Origin: Verrucomicrobiota bacterium
GTDB taxonomy: Bacteria > Verrucomicrobiota > Verrucomicrobiia > Chthoniobacterales > UBA10450
Reading direction: 5' to 3'
Assembly (NCBI GenBank): GCA_003217875.1
Contig: QHMR01000005.1
Location: forward strand, 1 to 38,774
Length of the DNA: 38,774 bases
Position numbers and translations under genes: made by a program. The first letter of the stretch is position 1. Each line of letters opens with the position of its first letter. Shown piece by piece: positions 25,299 to 37,753 of the stretch. The notes beneath the pieces were generated by a model. That model was not told where the DNA came from, made no database searches, and saw only the letters and a program-made list of their open reading frames with translations.

Positions 25299-28200
25299 TT
25301 ATCCGATCGCAGGTTGCGGCTCAGCTTCTTCCATCACTGGCGCGCCAATCGGCTCGCCTTTTTCGATCAGCTTGATCTGGCGATGCTCGGGGAACCCGGT
25401 GCCGGCCGGGATCAAGTGACCCATGATCACGTTTTCCTTGAAGCCACGCAGCTTATCGACTTTACCGAGCGTGGCCGCTTCCGTGAGAACACGTGTCGTG
25501 TCCTGGAACGAGGCAGCAGAAATAAAGCTGTCCGTTTCAAGCGAAGCTTTCGTGATACCGAGCAGTACAGGAAGGGCTTCCGCTGGTTTGCCGCCCTTCT
25601 CGACCACCTTTTTGTTCTCTTCCTCGAAGTCGAGCTTGTCCACCTGATCGCCCCAGAGCAACGATGTGTCACCCGGATCGGTAATTTTCACCTTGCGCAA
25701 CATCTGGCGCACGATGATCTCGATGTGTTTGTCGTTGATTTCTACGCCCTGCAACCGATAGACCTCCTGCACTTCGTTCACCAAATGTTCCTGCAATTCC
25801 TGCGGACCGCAGACTTCCAAAATCTCATGCGGGACGATCGGACCTTCGGTGAGTTGCTGACCTTTTTTCACGAAGTCGCCCTTGAATACAATGATGTGCT
25901 TCGTGAGCGGGATCAGATGCTCTTCCTCCGCTCCCGTCTCAGGGTCTTTCAGGATCAGGCGGCGTTTCCCGCGGACAGTTCCGCCCATCTCAACAATTCC
26001 GTCGATCTTTGCAATCTCAGCTGCGTCCTTCGGCCGGCGGGCTTCGAATAATTCTGCCACCCGCGGGAGACCTCCAGTGATGTCTTTTGTTTTTGCGACT
26101 TTCCGTGGTGTCTTTGCCAGCAGCGCGCCAGCGCGCACTTTTTGGCCTTCCTCGACAATTACGTGCGCGCCAGCGGGGATGGAATAACTGGCGAGCACTT
26201 CCTTCTTGTCATCGACAATGACCACCTGCGGGTGCAAATCCTCCTTGTGCTCGATGATCACGGTACCCATGAGGCCGGTTGCTTCATCGACGTCACGCTT
26301 GATTGTGACACCCGCGATCATATCGCGGAATTCGATCTTGCCGCCCTTGTCTGTGAGGATCGGCACGTTGTAAGGATCCCATTGCACAAACGTCTCGCCC
26401 TTCTTAACTGTGGCTCCGTCGCCTTTGGAGATCATGGAACCGATCACCACGTTGTAACGCTCAAGCTCGCGGCCTTCTGCGTTATGCACACTGATCGAGC
26501 CGTTCTTATTTAGAACAATCCAGCTGCCGTCGAGCGCCTGCACGGTGCGCAGATCGTTGAACCGGACAGTGCCATCGTTCTTCGCCTTGATAATGGGTTG
26601 CTTAAAAGTCTGGCTGGCCGTGCCACCAATGTGGAATGTGCGCATCGTCAATTGCGTTCCGGGCTCGCCGATCGATTGGGCGGCGATGATTCCCACAGCT
26701 TCGCCAAGCTTAACGAACTGGCCGGTGGCGAGGTTGCGTCCATAACACATCGCGCATACTCCGCGACCGCACTCACAAGTAAGAACGGAACGAATCTTTA
26801 AACTTTCCACGCCCACCCGCTGAAGCTCGCCGGCGATCTTCTCATCAATGAACTGATTCGCTTTGACGATTTTTTTCTTCTTATCCACCGGATCAGCGAT
26901 TGTCTCGCAACTGACACGCCCGATAATGCGCTGGGCCAGATCGACCACTTCCTCGTCGCCTTCGTAAATCGAGCGCACCACGATGCCGTTGACCGTACCG
27001 CAATCTTCTTTGTTGATGATCACGTCCTGTGCCGCGTCCACCAGTTTCCGTGTCAGATAACCGGAGTCGGCGGTCTTGAGCGCTGTGTCAGCGAGACCTT
27101 TGCGAGCGCCGTGAGTAGAAATGAAATACTCGAGCACGCTGAGCCCCTCCCGGAAGTTCGACGTGATTGGACGCTCGATGATTTCGCCTGACGGTTTGGC
27201 CATCAAGCCGCGCATGCCCGCGAGCTGACGAACCTGTTGGCGATTTCCGCGTGCGCCGGAATCGACCATCAAATACACTGGATTCAACTCTTTGCGACCC
27301 TCGTTGTGTTCCAGGGTGCGAAACATCACGCTGGAGATTTCATCTCCGGCGTGGGTCCAAATGTCGATGATCTTATTGTAGCGCTCGCCGTCAGTAATGA
27401 TTCCCCTGCGATATTGCTGGTCCACCTGGCGAATCTGCTTGTAAGCGTTTTCCAGCTCCGTCTGTTTCTCTTTCGGAATGATCATGTCCGAAATTCCAAT
27501 CGAAATGCCGGCCTTTGTCGCTTCAGTGAAACCGAGCTCCTTCAGTTTGTCTAATGTGGCCACTGTCTCCGCCGGACCAGCGATTTGATAACAGCGCCAG
27601 ATAATATCGCTGAGTTGCTTTTTGCCGGCAGGTTTGTTGAAGAATCCAAGTTGCCTCGGCCAAATCTGATTGAAAACTACGCGGCCTGGCGTGGTCTCGA
27701 TAGTTTTCGCCTCAGCATTCCCGTAAATAGTTTGCGCGCCAAAATCGGGATTTTTGATCCGAATGCGGTCGTGAGTACGAACGGTCCCCTCTGCCATGGC
27801 AAATTCTACCTCCGCTGCATCGACGAAGAGCGGAAAGCGCTGGCCGTCCTTGCCTTGACCCCTAGGATTTTGAGTCAGGTAATAACAGCCAAGCGTGATG
27901 TCTTGGGAAGGCGTGGTAATGGGCTTGCCGCTCGAGGGAGAGAAAATGTTATTCGGAGCAAGCATAAGCATGCGCGCTTCCATTTGGGCCTCGACTGAGA
28001 GCGGTACATGCACCGCCATCTGGTCTCCGTCGAAGTCCGCATTGTAAGCGGTGCAAACCAGCGGATGAATGCGAATGGCTTCGCCCTCGATCAATTGTGG
28101 TTCAAAGGCTTGAATCGACAGGCGATGCAAAGTGGGCGCGCGGTTCAGCAACACGGGATGACCCTTGGTAACCTCTTCGAGAATGTCCCAGACCTCGGGC

Positions 28201-29417
28201 GTTTGGCGTTCGATCATCTTTTTCGCGCTACGCACCGTGTGCACGTAACCGAGATCCTTCAATCGCCGAATAATGAACGGCTCGAATAGCACAAGTGCCA
28301 TCTTCTTCGGCAAGCCGCATTGGTGCAGCTTCAGCTCCGGGCCGATGACAATCACCGAGCGACCGGAGTAATCGACGCGTTTACCGAGCAAGTTTTGACG
28401 GAAACGACCACCTTTACCCTTAAGCATGTCGCTTAGCGATTTCAGGGGTCGATTGCCAGCGCCAGTCACGGCGCGACCGTGCCTGCCGTTGTCGAACAAA
28501 GCGTCCACGGCCTCCTGAAGCATTCGCTTTTCGTTGCGAATGATCACGTCCGGTGTTTTGAGCAGGAGGAGGTTTTTGAGCCGGTTATTACGATTAATAA
28601 CACGGCGATAAAGGTCGTTCAGGTCCGAGGTCGCAAAACGCCCGCCTTCCAAGGGGACTAAAGGACGCAAATCCGGCGGGATGACTGGCAATACATCCAG
28701 AATCATCCATTCAGGACGCGCGTGCGAGCTCTGGAATCCTTGAACGAGCTTGAGACGCTTCGCCAGTTTCTTGCGGATCTGCTTGCTCTTTGTGGCACCC
28801 ATCGCTTTCTCCAGCTCTTTGTTGAGCTTGGTGAGATCGATCTCAGCAAGAAGTTTCCTGATCGCTTCAGCGCCCATGCCGGCGATGAAATCTTCGCCAT
28901 ACTGCTCCTGCGCCTCGCGATATTCGACTTCGTTGAGCAGTTGCGTCTTCTGCAACGGCGTCTTGCCGGGATCAATGACGATGTAGTCCTCGTAATAGAT
29001 GACGCGCTCGAGCTGACGCGCACTCATATCGAGCATGAGCCCGATGCGCGAGGGCATGCACTTGTAAAACCAGATGTGCGAAACCGGTACCGCCAATTCG
29101 ATGTGGCCCATCCGCTCGCGGCGGACGCGCGCCAGGGTGACTTCCACGCCGCATCGATCGCAAATCACTCCCTTGTGTTTGATGCGCTTGTATTTTCCGC
29201 AGGAGCATTCCCAATCCCGTGTAGGACCGAAAATGCGTTCGCAGAAAAGGCCGCCTTTTTCCGGTTTGAACGTCCGGTAATTAATGGTCTCGGGATTTTT
29301 AACTTCGCCTTTACTCCACGACCGCATCGTGTCGCTCGAGGCAACACCGATGGCGACCTGATCAAAACCCACGGGGCGTTCTTCGCCTACTAACTCACGC
29401 CAAGAATGTTCGTTCAT
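25299..29417 (-). CDS. rpoC: RNA polymerase subunit beta'
   Basis: [24 protein letters not shown] zinc motif; [17 protein letters not shown] catalytic motif; 1372 aa. Confidence 0.99.
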   Translation of the reverse strand: MNEHSWRELVGEERPVGFDQVAIGVASSDTMRSWSKGEVKNPETINYRTFKPEKGGLFCERIFGPTRDWECSCGKYKRIKHKGVICDRCGVEVTLARVRRERMGHIELAVPVSHIWFYKCMPSRIGLMLDMSARQLERVIYYEDYIVIDPGKTPLQKTQLLNEVEYREAQEQYGEDFIAGMGAEAIRKLLAEIDLTKLNKELEKAMGATKSKQIRKKLAKRLKLVQGFQSSHARPEWMILDVLPVIPPDLRPLVPLEGGRFATSDLNDLYRRVINRNNRLKNLLLLKTPDVIIRNEKRMLQEAVDALFDNGRHGRAVTGAGNRPLKSLSDMLKGKGGRFRQNLLGKRVDYSGRSVIVIGPELKLHQCGLPKKMALVLFEPFIIRRLKDLGYVHTVRSAKKMIERQTPEVWDILEEVTKGHPVLLNRAPTLHRLSIQAFEPQLIEGEAIRIHPLVCTAYNADFDGDQMAVHVPLSVEAQMEARMLMLAPNNIFSPSSGKPITTPSQDITLGCYYLTQNPRGQGKDGQRFPLFVDAAEVEFAMAEGTVRTHDRIRIKNPDFGAQTIYGNAEAKTIETTPGRVVFNQIWPRQLGFFNKPAGKKQLSDIIWRCYQIAGPAETVATLDKLKELGFTEATKAGISIGISDMIIPKEKQTELENAYKQIRQVDQQYRRGIITDGERYNKIIDIWTHAGDEISSVMFRTLEHNEGRKELNPVYLMVDSGARGNRQQVRQLAGMRGLMAKPSGEIIERPITSNFREGLSVLEYFISTHGARKGLADTALKTADSGYLTRKLVDAAQDVIINKEDCGTVNGIVVRSIYEGDEEVVDLAQRIIGRVSCETIADPVDKKKKIVKANQFIDEKIAGELQRVGVESLKIRSVLTCECGRGVCAMCYGRNLATGQFVKLGEAVGIIAAQSIGEPGTQLTMRTFHIGGTASQTFKQPIIKAKNDGTVRFNDLRTVQALDGSWIVLNKNGSISVHNAEGRELERYNVVIGSMISKGDGATVKKGETFVQWDPYNVPILTDKGGKIEFRDMIAGVTIKRDVDEATGLMGTVIIEHKEDLHPQVVIVDDKKEVLASYSIPAGAHVIVEEGQKVRAGALLAKTPRKVAKTKDITGGLPRVAELFEARRPKDAAEIAKIDGIVEMGGTVRGKRRLILKDPETGAEEEHLIPLTKHIIVFKGDFVKKGQQLTEGPIVPHEILEVCGPQELQEHLVNEVQEVYRLQGVEINDKHIEIIVRQMLRKVKITDPGDTSLLWGDQVDKLDFEEENKKVVEKGGKPAEALPVLLGITKASLETDSFISAASFQDTTRVLTEAATLGKVDKLRGFKENVIMGHLIPAGTGFPEHRQIKLIEKGEPIGAPVMEEAEPQPAIG

Positions 29418-29449
29418 GATTTCTCCAAATAACCTTCTGATTCTTAAAA

Positions 29450-32400
29450 TTATGCGACGCTCTCGAGAAACGTGGGCGCCTGCCCGCCAACCTTCACGTC
29501 GAGACCGAGACTCTGCATTTCTTTGATCAAGACGTTGAACGATTCGGGCGTGCCAGCTTCCAGTGAATTGTCGCCTTTAACGATCGACTCATAGATGCGC
29601 GTCCTTCCTTGCACGTCATCCGACTTAACCGTTAGCAATTCTTGCAGCGTGTAAGCGGCGCCGTACGCCTCAAGCGCCCACACTTCCATTTCGCCAAAGC
29701 GTTGGCCACCGTACTGCGCTTTCCCTCCGAGCGGCTGTTGGGTAACGAGCGAATACGGTCCGACGGCGCGAGCGTGAATTTTGTCTGCGACCAAGTGACC
29801 GAGTTTCATCATGTAGATGTATCCAACGACCACTTCCTGATCGAAGGCATCGCCGGTGCGTCCATCGAAAAGGCGCGCTTTACCATCGACCTGAACCCAG
29901 GTGAAGCCCTCCTTCTTTCTCGCATCATGCAAATATTCGTGAATCTGTTTTTCCTTGATTCCATCGAACACCGGGGTCCCGACTCTGAATCCGAGTGCCT
30001 TCGCAGCGACGCCCAGGTGAGTTTCCAAAACTTGTCCGACATTCATGCGGCTGGGAACGCCCAATGGATTAAGCACAATTTCAACCGGCGTTCCGTCTGC
30101 CAGGAAAGGCATATCCTCTTCAGGGACGATCCGAGCCACGACGCCCTTGTTGCCGTGGCGTCCAGCCATCTTGTCACCGACGCTCAGTTTGCGCTTGCTC
30201 GCGATATAAACCTTGACCTGCTTAATGATTCCGGGATCGATATCGTCGCCGCTCTCTACGCGGTCTGTCGCCCGATCGCGTTCAAGCTCCAACTCCGCGA
30301 ACTTGTGCTCGTAAGAACCAATGATTTCGCGAATTCTATTGCGGATCGGACTCGGATCGATCTCGATATGATCGTGCGCCATCGCCAGCTTTCGTAAGAG
30401 TGTTTTCGTGATCTTGCGATTGGCCGGAATGATGATTTCACCATTCTTGGCGTTTACGACGTCGAGAGGGACCTTTTCACCGAGTAGGACATTCGAAAGC
30501 GAATCGGTCAGTTGTTCAATTAGCGCCTCTTTCTTGCGCTTATGCTCTTCGCTGATCGTTTTAAGCTGTCGCCGGGTTTCGGCCGGCGTGAGCTTCTCGC
30601 GTGAAACTTCGCGACGCGATGAGACCTTTACGTCCATCACGATCCCGTAGGTGCCGGAGGGAACGGTAAGCGATGTATCCTTCACGTCGGCTGCTTTCTC
30701 GCCAAAAATCGCGCGAAGCAGGCGTTCTTCCGGAGCTAGTTCTGTTTCGCTCTTCGGCGTTATCTTCCCAACTAGGATGTCACCGGGCTTTACTTCGGCT
30801 CCCACTCGCACTACGCCATCCGGACCTAGGTTGCGCAAAGCTTCTTCACTTACATTGGGAATGTCCCGCGTAATTTCCTCCGGTCCAAGCTTGGTGTCGC
30901 GCGCGCCAATCTCGAACTCGTCGATGTGAATGGAAGTGTAAACATCTTCCTTCACCACCTTTTCGGAAATCATGATGGCATCTTCGAAGTTGTATCCGTT
31001 CCAAGGCATGAACGCGACGAGCACATTGCGTCCTAGCGCAAGCTCGCCATGATCGGTGTTTGGGCCGTCGGCGATCACCTGGCCGCGCTTCACGTGCTGA
31101 CCTTTGCGCACAATCGGCTTCTGGTTCACGCACGTGCCGGCATTTGAGCGCATGAATTTGCGAAGTTCGTAAACGTGAATCCCATTTTCTGGATCGGTTT
31201 TCAGCTTCCTTTTGCTCTCGGGCAAATGACCATCTTTCGTAACAATAATTTGGTCCGCTGTGACTGAAGCGACTTTGCCGCTCTCCGCGGCTAGAACGAC
31301 AGCGTGGGAATCTCGCGCCACCTTTTCCTCCAGGCCCGTGCCGACGAGCGGCGCCTCGGAAACGATCAGCGGCACACCCTGACGTTGCATGTTGGAACCC
31401 ATCAGCGCTCGGTTTGCGTCGTCGTGTTCTAGGAACGGAATGAGGCCCGCTGCCACCGAGACGAGTTGTTTCGGCGACACATCCATGTAATTCACTTTGG
31501 AGGGATCGACTTCAAGAAAGTCGCCACGATAACGCACGGAGACTTTTTCCCCCGTGAAATGGCCGCGCCCATCCACAGGCGCATTGGCTTGCGCCACGAG
31601 GAAGTTCTCTTCGCGATCAGCGGTAAGATATTCGATCTCATCGGTCACCCGTCCCTTTTCCACTTTCCGATAGGGCGTCTCGATGAAACCAAACTCATTG
31701 ATACGCGCAAACGTGCTCATCGAACTGATCAATCCGATGTTTGGCCCTTCGGGCGTCTCGATCGGACATATGCGTCCATAATGCGAAGGGTGAACGTCGC
31801 GCACCTCGAACCCGGCACGCTCCCGACTGAGACCTCCGGGACCGAGAGCCGACAAACGGCGCTTATGCGTTAACTCCGCGAGTGGATTTGTTTGATCCAT
31901 GAACTGCGAAAGCTGGGACCGGCCGAAGAAATCTCGAATGACCGCGCTGAGCGCCTTTGGATTAATCAGCTTCTGTGGCGTCATGCCGTCGACATTGATG
32001 TCGAACAAGGTCATGCGCTCTTTGACCAGACGCTCGGTGCGGGCAAGACCGACGCGGCATTGGTTCGCCAGCAACTCACCCACCGTCCGTACACGACGGC
32101 TGCCCAGATGATCAATGTCATCAAGCGTGCCCTCCCCTCGCCGCAAATTAATCAAATACTTGATCGCTGCGATAAAGTCCTTGTCGGTCAAGATGCGCTC
32201 GGTGGGATCAACGTTGATTCCCAGTTTCTGATTAATCTTGTAGCGGCCGACGCGGCCAAGATCGTATTTTTTGGGGTCGAAAAAGAGTCTTTTGAGCAAA
32301 GCGCGAGCGTTGGCAACAGTCGGCGGATCGCCCGGTCGAAGACGTCGATAGATATCCTTCAGCGCTTCTTCCTGATCGTGCGCCGGGTCCTTTCTAAGGG

Positions 32401-33244
32401 CCTTCACGATTGTGTCGTCATTCGAAATGTCGATGACTTTCACCTCGTGAATCTTGAGCGCCATGATCTGGCGGACGGTTGCCAGCGTGAGCGGTTCAAA
32501 TGCACGCGCGACTGTCACTTCGCCGTCACGGATCTCCGCGGTCAGCACTTTGGTAGCCAATTTCTCTTCATCGAGTTTCTCGCTCAGCTTTAGGGTCTCG
32601 ATATTGTAAAAAAGCTTGATCACCTCTTCGTCGGAACCGTAGCCGAGAGCGCGCAGGAACGTTGTGGCGAGAAATTTTCGACGCCGCTTGCGTCGATCGA
32701 GGTAAATATAAAGAAGATCAGCAGTATCAAATTGCACCTCAATCCATGAACCCCGGTCTGGAATGATCCGGAAGCTGTACAGCACCTTGCCGTTTACGTG
32801 AACAGTTGATTCAAAGGCGATTCCCGGGGAGCGGTGCAACTGGCTTACTACGACGCGCTCCGCTCCGTTAATGACGAAAGTGCCCTGAGGCGTCATGAGC
32901 GGGATTTCGCCCATATAAACCTTCTCTTCCTTCGTGCCTTTTTCTTCTCGCAGTTGGAAAGTGACGTGCAACGGCGCGCTGTAGGTTTGCCCTTCGCGCT
33001 GCGCTTCCAGTGCGGTCAGTTTCGGCTCGCCAATGTCATAATGACCAAAATCGAGCACCGCTTTCTCGTCATAGCTTTCGATTGGGAAGACCTCCTTGAA
33101 AACAGCCTGGAGGCCCTGATTTTTCCGCTTGGCGTAAGGGATATCCTTTTGCAGGAAGTCGACGTACGAATTAGCCTGAACCTCAATCAGATTCGGGGGT
33201 TCGATACCTTCCTTGATGCTTCCAAAGTAAATGCGTTCTGACAT
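29450..33244 (-). CDS. rpoB: RNA polymerase subunit beta
   Basis: [67 protein letters not shown]; start MSERIYFG at 33244. Confidence 0.99.
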   Translation of the reverse strand: MSERIYFGSIKEGIEPPNLIEVQANSYVDFLQKDIPYAKRKNQGLQAVFKEVFPIESYDEKAVLDFGHYDIGEPKLTALEAQREGQTYSAPLHVTFQLREEKGTKEEKVYMGEIPLMTPQGTFVINGAERVVVSQLHRSPGIAFESTVHVNGKVLYSFRIIPDRGSWIEVQFDTADLLYIYLDRRKRRRKFLATTFLRALGYGSDEEVIKLFYNIETLKLSEKLDEEKLATKVLTAEIRDGEVTVARAFEPLTLATVRQIMALKIHEVKVIDISNDDTIVKALRKDPAHDQEEALKDIYRRLRPGDPPTVANARALLKRLFFDPKKYDLGRVGRYKINQKLGINVDPTERILTDKDFIAAIKYLINLRRGEGTLDDIDHLGSRRVRTVGELLANQCRVGLARTERLVKERMTLFDINVDGMTPQKLINPKALSAVIRDFFGRSQLSQFMDQTNPLAELTHKRRLSALGPGGLSRERAGFEVRDVHPSHYGRICPIETPEGPNIGLISSMSTFARINEFGFIETPYRKVEKGRVTDEIEYLTADREENFLVAQANAPVDGRGHFTGEKVSVRYRGDFLEVDPSKVNYMDVSPKQLVSVAAGLIPFLEHDDANRALMGSNMQRQGVPLIVSEAPLVGTGLEEKVARDSHAVVLAAESGKVASVTADQIIVTKDGHLPESKRKLKTDPENGIHVYELRKFMRSNAGTCVNQKPIVRKGQHVKRGQVIADGPNTDHGELALGRNVLVAFMPWNGYNFEDAIMISEKVVKEDVYTSIHIDEFEIGARDTKLGPEEITRDIPNVSEEALRNLGPDGVVRVGAEVKPGDILVGKITPKSETELAPEERLLRAIFGEKAADVKDTSLTVPSGTYGIVMDVKVSSRREVSREKLTPAETRRQLKTISEEHKRKKEALIEQLTDSLSNVLLGEKVPLDVVNAKNGEIIIPANRKITKTLLRKLAMAHDHIEIDPSPIRNRIREIIGSYEHKFAELELERDRATDRVESGDDIDPGIIKQVKVYIASKRKLSVGDKMAGRHGNKGVVARIVPEEDMPFLADGTPVEIVLNPLGVPSRMNVGQVLETHLGVAAKALGFRVGTPVFDGIKEKQIHEYLHDARKKEGFTWVQVDGKARLFDGRTGDAFDQEVVVGYIYMMKLGHLVADKIHARAVGPYSLVTQQPLGGKAQYGGQRFGEMEVWALEAYGAAYTLQELLTVKSDDVQGRTRIYESIVKGDNSLEAGTPESFNVLIKEMQSLGLDVKVGGQAPTFLESVA

Positions 33245-33521
33245 AGTCACTAAGATCAAGAGCTAAAGCCTCGCAGCGGCCACACCACATCGCGGGCCGA
33301 CGCGAGCGAGATTCACTGGTTTACCGACGAGCGAGGGGCACAAAAATGCCACCGAAACAGCAGCCTGTCAAATTGACGACTTCTGTCTCGTGGCCGGTAA
33401 TGTGTTTTTCCTGTTAGCGCCGGGTTAAAAATACGTTTGCCTGGCTTTAACCGAATCTAATCTTTACTCGAAATCGGCTGGCGTGCAAGTAAATTCGGGT
33501 CGCGGATTCGAAATCAGACTA

Positions 33522-33917
33522 TTATTTAATTTCGACTTTCGCGCCAGCAGCTTCGATCTTTTTCTTTATCTCATCCGCCTCCTGCTTCGTCACGCCTTCT
33601 TTGATTGTTTTAGGCGCTCCTTCGACGAGGGCCTTCGCTTCCGCTAGGCCAAGTCCCGGGACTGCGCCGCGGACTTCCTTAATCACAGCGATCTTGTTCG
33701 CGCCCATTTCTGTGAGGATAACATCAAACGTCGTCTTCTCCTCAGCCGCTGGAGCTGCTGCTCCACCAGCGGCGCCAGCCGCAGCGGGACCGGCCGCAAC
33801 CGCTACCGGGGCCGCCGCGCTTACCCCCCATTTTTCCTCAAGCTGCTTGACCAAACCAGCAATCTCCAGCACGGACAAATTGCTGAGTTGCTCCACCAAT
33901 TTTTCTGTATCTGCCAT
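33522..33917 (-). CDS. rplL: 50S ribosomal protein L7/L12
   Basis: [72 protein letters not shown]. Confidence 0.98.
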   Translation of the reverse strand: MADTEKLVEQLSNLSVLEIAGLVKQLEEKWGVSAAAPVAVAAGPAAAGAAGGAAAPAAEEKTTFDVILTEMGANKIAVIKEVRGAVPGLGLAEAKALVEGAPKTIKEGVTKQEADEIKKKIEAAGAKVEIK

Positions 33918-34068
33918 TTTTGTTTTTTCCTCCAGTTGCCGCCTCCGAAAGCTTTCGAAGAATTAAAGCCGATAGCCATCGGCTCGGACAGTTTCCTTTA
34001 TTCCTCTGTTGTTTGTAGAGCGACCGCTCGCTTGCCATTTCGCAGACGACACGCCCGCCTCACAAAAT

Positions 34069-34593
34069 TTATGCCTCTGACGCACCCTCCTTTTCGGCCT
34101 TTGCGTTTAGCAGCCGCGCTAACGCTGCGCCCGGTTCATTCAGCAGGCGGACTAGACGCGTTGCCGGCGAAAGGAGCAGTCCCAGCAATTGCGCCTGCAA
34201 TGTTTCGCGCGGCGGCAATTCCGCCAGTGTCTCCAATTCCGCTGTCGAAAGAACCGTGCGATCAACAAAACCGATCTTCAGAGCCGCGATTTTGAATTCT
34301 GTCGCGAACGTCTTAAAAATCTTCGCCACTGGCGCCACGTCTTTTTCCCCTGTGACAACTGCCGTCTGGCCAACCAATTGGTCGCGAACGTCCGGAAATC
34401 CAGAATCGGCCATGGCCCGCTTGAGGAAATTATTTTTGACTACGTGCATTTCCGCACCTGTAGGCGCCAGTCGGTTCCGCAATTCGCTGAAATCAGCGAC
34501 CTTCATGTGTTGATAATCGGTCACCAGCACAAAAGGCGAGTGCTTCAATTTCTCAGACAAATCCGCAACGATACTGGTCTTTTCTGGTCGCAT
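34069..34593 (-). CDS. rplJ: 50S ribosomal protein L10
   Basis: MRPEKTSIVADLSEKLKHSPFVLVTDYQHMKVADFSELRNRLAPTGAEMHVVKNNFLKRA. Confidence 0.95.
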   Translation of the reverse strand: MRPEKTSIVADLSEKLKHSPFVLVTDYQHMKVADFSELRNRLAPTGAEMHVVKNNFLKRAMADSGFPDVRDQLVGQTAVVTGEKDVAPVAKIFKTFATEFKIAALKIGFVDRTVLSTAELETLAELPPRETLQAQLLGLLLSPATRLVRLLNEPGAALARLLNAKAEKEGASEA

Positions 34594-34619
34594 GTTTTCG
34601 CTGTTGAGTGCCTTTGCCG

Positions 34620-35321
34620 CTAAATGTTCAGATACGGCGCTGGATCGACGCGGACGCCTGGCGACATTGTCGCACTGATTGTCACGCCTTCAAGGAAGCG
34701 ACCTTTGGCTGTGGCCGGACGGGCCCGCACAACGGCTTCAATCACAGCATTTCCATTTTCCACCAGCGCGCTTTCTTCGAACGAAAATTTGCCAACCGGC
34801 ACCGCCACGTTGCCATTCTTATCTAGCTTGAATTCTACACGACCGGCCTTCACCTCCTGCACAGCGTTGGCGGTATCGTCAGTCACCGTCCCGGTTCTGG
34901 GATTAGGCATCAGCCCACGCGGTCCCAGCACCTTCCCAAGCTTCCGCACCTCCGCCATCGCCGCGGGTGTAGCGATCGCCACATCGAAATCTTGAAAACC
35001 TTCCTGGCACTTCTGAATTAGATCTTTCATCCCGACAAATTCCGCACCGGCTTCTTTGGCCACCCTTGCCGCCTCGCCCTCTGCGAAAACAAGCACGCGC
35101 ACCTGTTTTCCACTGCCGTGGGGAAGTGGGCAGGTCCCGCGCACCATTTGATCGGATTGCTTGGGATCAACTCCGAGCCGAAACGAAACCGTCACCGTCT
35201 GATCAAACTTTGTCGGCGGAAACTTCTTCAGCGTTGAGACAGCGTCGGCAAGAGGGTAGGTCTTGCTTCGATCGACCTGCTCAACGGCAGCACGATAACG
35301 TTTACTTCGATTTCTTTGCAT
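34620..35321 (-). CDS. rplA: 50S ribosomal protein L1
   Basis: [34 protein letters not shown]...[22 protein letters not shown]. Confidence 0.98.
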   Translation of the reverse strand: MQRNRSKRYRAAVEQVDRSKTYPLADAVSTLKKFPPTKFDQTVTVSFRLGVDPKQSDQMVRGTCPLPHGSGKQVRVLVFAEGEAARVAKEAGAEFVGMKDLIQKCQEGFQDFDVAIATPAAMAEVRKLGKVLGPRGLMPNPRTGTVTDDTANAVQEVKAGRVEFKLDKNGNVAVPVGKFSFEESALVENGNAVIEAVVRARPATAKGRFLEGVTISATMSPGVRVDPAPYLNI

Positions 35322-35535
35322 TTCGTGTGCAGTTCAAATGCCCCGGTTGCTTGCCATAGCAACAAGGCTCCTGCTAAAAGTTGTCGGCCCGATTCAGCGG
35401 GCGGGACACGGAAGCTAGCGCCTATCTGCGGTTTGTCAAAACCTCATGCACAACAGTCGCAGCGATGAGAACGCCGTTTTGTACGAGCGCGTTCGATTCG
35501 CCGGTCGAATATCCGCGCGGCTTTGAGCGCGATTG

Positions 35536-35782
35536 CTACGGCTTGCGCAGTTTCGCAGCGCTTTCCGTCAGTCCTTCGCGCGCCGCAGCGAGGCTGGGAT
35601 CGAGTGCGAGCGCCTTTCTGAAAGCAATTATCGCGCGTTCGTGCTGGTTGAATAACCCGAGGTAACGCCCGCGAGTAATCAACATGCTGGTATAGACCGG
35701 CAAAATCTTGACGTTGATCACGTCATCGTTTTCAAACCGCACCGTTCCATCAGCCAGACCGCGGGTCTGCAGGTGCGGATTT
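35536..35782 (-). pseudogene. out-of-frame C-terminal TPR segment of the DUF2723 gene
   Basis: Reads HLQTRGLADGTVRFENDDVINVKILPVYTSMLITRGRYLGLFNQHERAIIAFRKALALDPSLAAAREGL in a different frame, directly continuing the 35750-37564 ORF. Confidence 0.7.
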
Positions 35783-37564
35783 GGGGACAAGTGGATAGTT
35801 TTGATTAATCCATTTAGCGAACTCGGCGTTGGTTGTCTCAGCAAAGAGCAAGTCTCGTGTGATGTACACCGGCGCGACGCGGTTCTCGTTTATCACAATC
35901 GACCGGAGCATCTCGAAAAATGCCGCAGTAATCCTTTGAGTGAGCAACTGGTCCCTGGCGAAAGCCCCGGGGTCACGCTCCCATTCTTTAAGAATCTGAA
36001 CAAACGCAGCAATTTTCTCGCGTGATCGGTCGATCAACCCAGGATACGCATGCCGCAGATAGTCGAAGTACCACGAGCGACGCAGCAGATTAACATCGAC
36101 AACCTTTACGTCTGGCCGACGTTGTTCCACTTCCTGCGCGTACAACATCGGCGACACAACCTGCCAGTCTTGTGTGAGCAAAAGACCATTAGGCTCGATC
36201 GTGCTAAGGAGATTTTCGACGTAATCGTGCGCGATAAGGTAATGCCTGCGATTATTGAACGGCCAGTTCGCCGCGAGCGCTGTGGCAGATGAAAGCAGCA
36301 CGGCAATTCCAGCGACCCAGTACGATCTTTCGACCAGAATCGACTTCGAGAGGGTCAACTGGATTAGCCAGCGGATACCGAATCCGGCTGCAATGGCGAT
36401 GGCGATAAAGGTAGGTAGATAGTAGGCGTCCTTGTCTTCCGCGATTTCGTAGGTGAGCGCGTAGGCCAAATCGGCGATGACGATGAATAGCAAGAACCAG
36501 AAACCTGTGCGATCGCGCCTATAGGCAGTGGCGAAACCAGCAAAAGCCAGGACAAGCAGCAAAGGCAGCCACACAAACCCAAATTCGCGCAGGAGCATTC
36601 TGCAGAATTCAATAAACTGCCCTCCCATTATGTTCGGCGAAAATGAAAAGAACACGCGATACTGCCGCCCCGTGATGTGCCACCAGATTTCCTGCAGCGA
36701 ACGTGGGTTGCCCCAGTTGATGACAGGTGAACGCGAGGCCGCAAACGGCAAATAGGCATAAACGGCGACGAGGGCGCCGATCGAAATCAGCGCGGCATAC
36801 ACCAGTCGGCGGCTCGTAAAAAATCTCAGGCCTTGCGTCCTGTAAACGAGAACGGCGAGAGCCGGGAGCATCAACCCCACCGTGACGTGATGGATCCCCA
36901 GCGCTAATCCAAATACCAGCGCGGCGCCATAAAGCCACTTGTCATGAGGCCTGATCGCTGGGCCGGTATTAAGTCGGTCGGCAAGGATATACCGCCGCCA
37001 CCGCAGCATCAGAAATAAAATGATCAGGATCAGCAGCGCGTTAAGAGTATAAACTTCGGCGATTGTCGCATATGCCCAGAGTGTGCGGGAGAATGCCATG
37101 AGCAAGCCCGCGCCGAGCGCCGGCGCACAGATCAAAAGCTGCGCAATGGGCGAATCCTCAGCCTTTTTGTTTCGCTGCGCGCTTCTCTTCTTCCGCGTGA
37201 GGAGATATGGAATTGCGATCATTAACTCTGCCACAACCAGAGTGAGCATCGCGGACGCGAGCGCCGCGAAAACAGCAGACGAAAAATTAATCCGCACCGC
37301 AATGTTTCCCAACGGCACGAGCGAAGCGAGATGAGCGAGAATCACCCAGAGAGGAAAACCTGGTGGATGCGCAACCCCAACTCCTTGGGCGACCACTATC
37401 AATTCACCGCTGTCGGTCAACGTGACCGTGGGAGCTAGCGTCCAGCTATAAAGAAGGAGCGCAGCAAAAAATACTGTGCCTGCACAGAACAGCTCCGCTC
37501 GCGATGACGAAATCGTTCCGACATCCTTCTGAACCTGATTGTGCTTCAACGTGGCGTGAGCCAT
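35750..37564 (-). CDS. DUF2723 multi-pass membrane protein (frameshifted at its C-terminus)
   Basis: TLAPTVTLTDSGELIVVAQGVGVAHPPGFPLWVILAHLASLVPLGNIAVRINFSSAVFAALA...LGIHHVTVGLMLPAL. Confidence 0.85.
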   Translation of the reverse strand: MAHATLKHNQVQKDVGTISSSRAELFCAGTVFFAALLLYSWTLAPTVTLTDSGELIVVAQGVGVAHPPGFPLWVILAHLASLVPLGNIAVRINFSSAVFAALASAMLTLVVAELMIAIPYLLTRKKRSAQRNKKAEDSPIAQLLICAPALGAGLLMAFSRTLWAYATIAEVYTLNALLILIILFLMLRWRRYILADRLNTGPAIRPHDKWLYGAALVFGLALGIHHVTVGLMLPALAVLVYRTQGLRFFTSRRLVYAALISIGALVAVYAYLPFAASRSPVINWGNPRSLQEIWWHITGRQYRVFFSFSPNIMGGQFIEFCRMLLREFGFVWLPLLLVLAFAGFATAYRRDRTGFWFLLFIVIADLAYALTYEIAEDKDAYYLPTFIAIAIAAGFGIRWLIQLTLSKSILVERSYWVAGIAVLLSSATALAANWPFNNRRHYLIAHDYVENLLSTIEPNGLLLTQDWQVVSPMLYAQEVEQRRPDVKVVDVNLLRRSWYFDYLRHAYPGLIDRSREKIAAFVQILKEWERDPGAFARDQLLTQRITAAFFEMLRSIVINENRVAPVYITRDLLFAETTNAEFAKWINQNYPLVPKSAPADPRSG

Positions 37565-37753
37565 GACCTATCGTCTCGCAAACCCGGTTCGCTGCAAATG
37601 ATGAAAGCCATGCGAGGACGCATCGCACCCGGGAAGCATTTCGTGCAAAATTCAATGGAGGCATTTTGTTCTGTTTCGCGAAAGGCGCGCCGCTTTTTAC
37701 TCCATGAAAGAACCCTTGTTTCGATCGCAGCCGTTCGCTTGAATAGCCGCGAA

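Noticed and set aside
31840-31925. Possible rifampicin-resistance substitutions in RpoB
   Set aside because: The [30 protein letters not shown] region looks like the normal sensitive-type consensus
25206-32593. Many plus-strand ORFs of 60-280 aa, e.g. 25206-26051, 29642-30397 and 31892-32593
   Set aside because: Nearly all lie antisense to rpoB, rpoC or the adenosyltransferase; no recognisable motifs
35480-35530. tRNA-like T-loop string gttcgattc
   Set aside because: No acceptor stem or anticodon arm can be built around it
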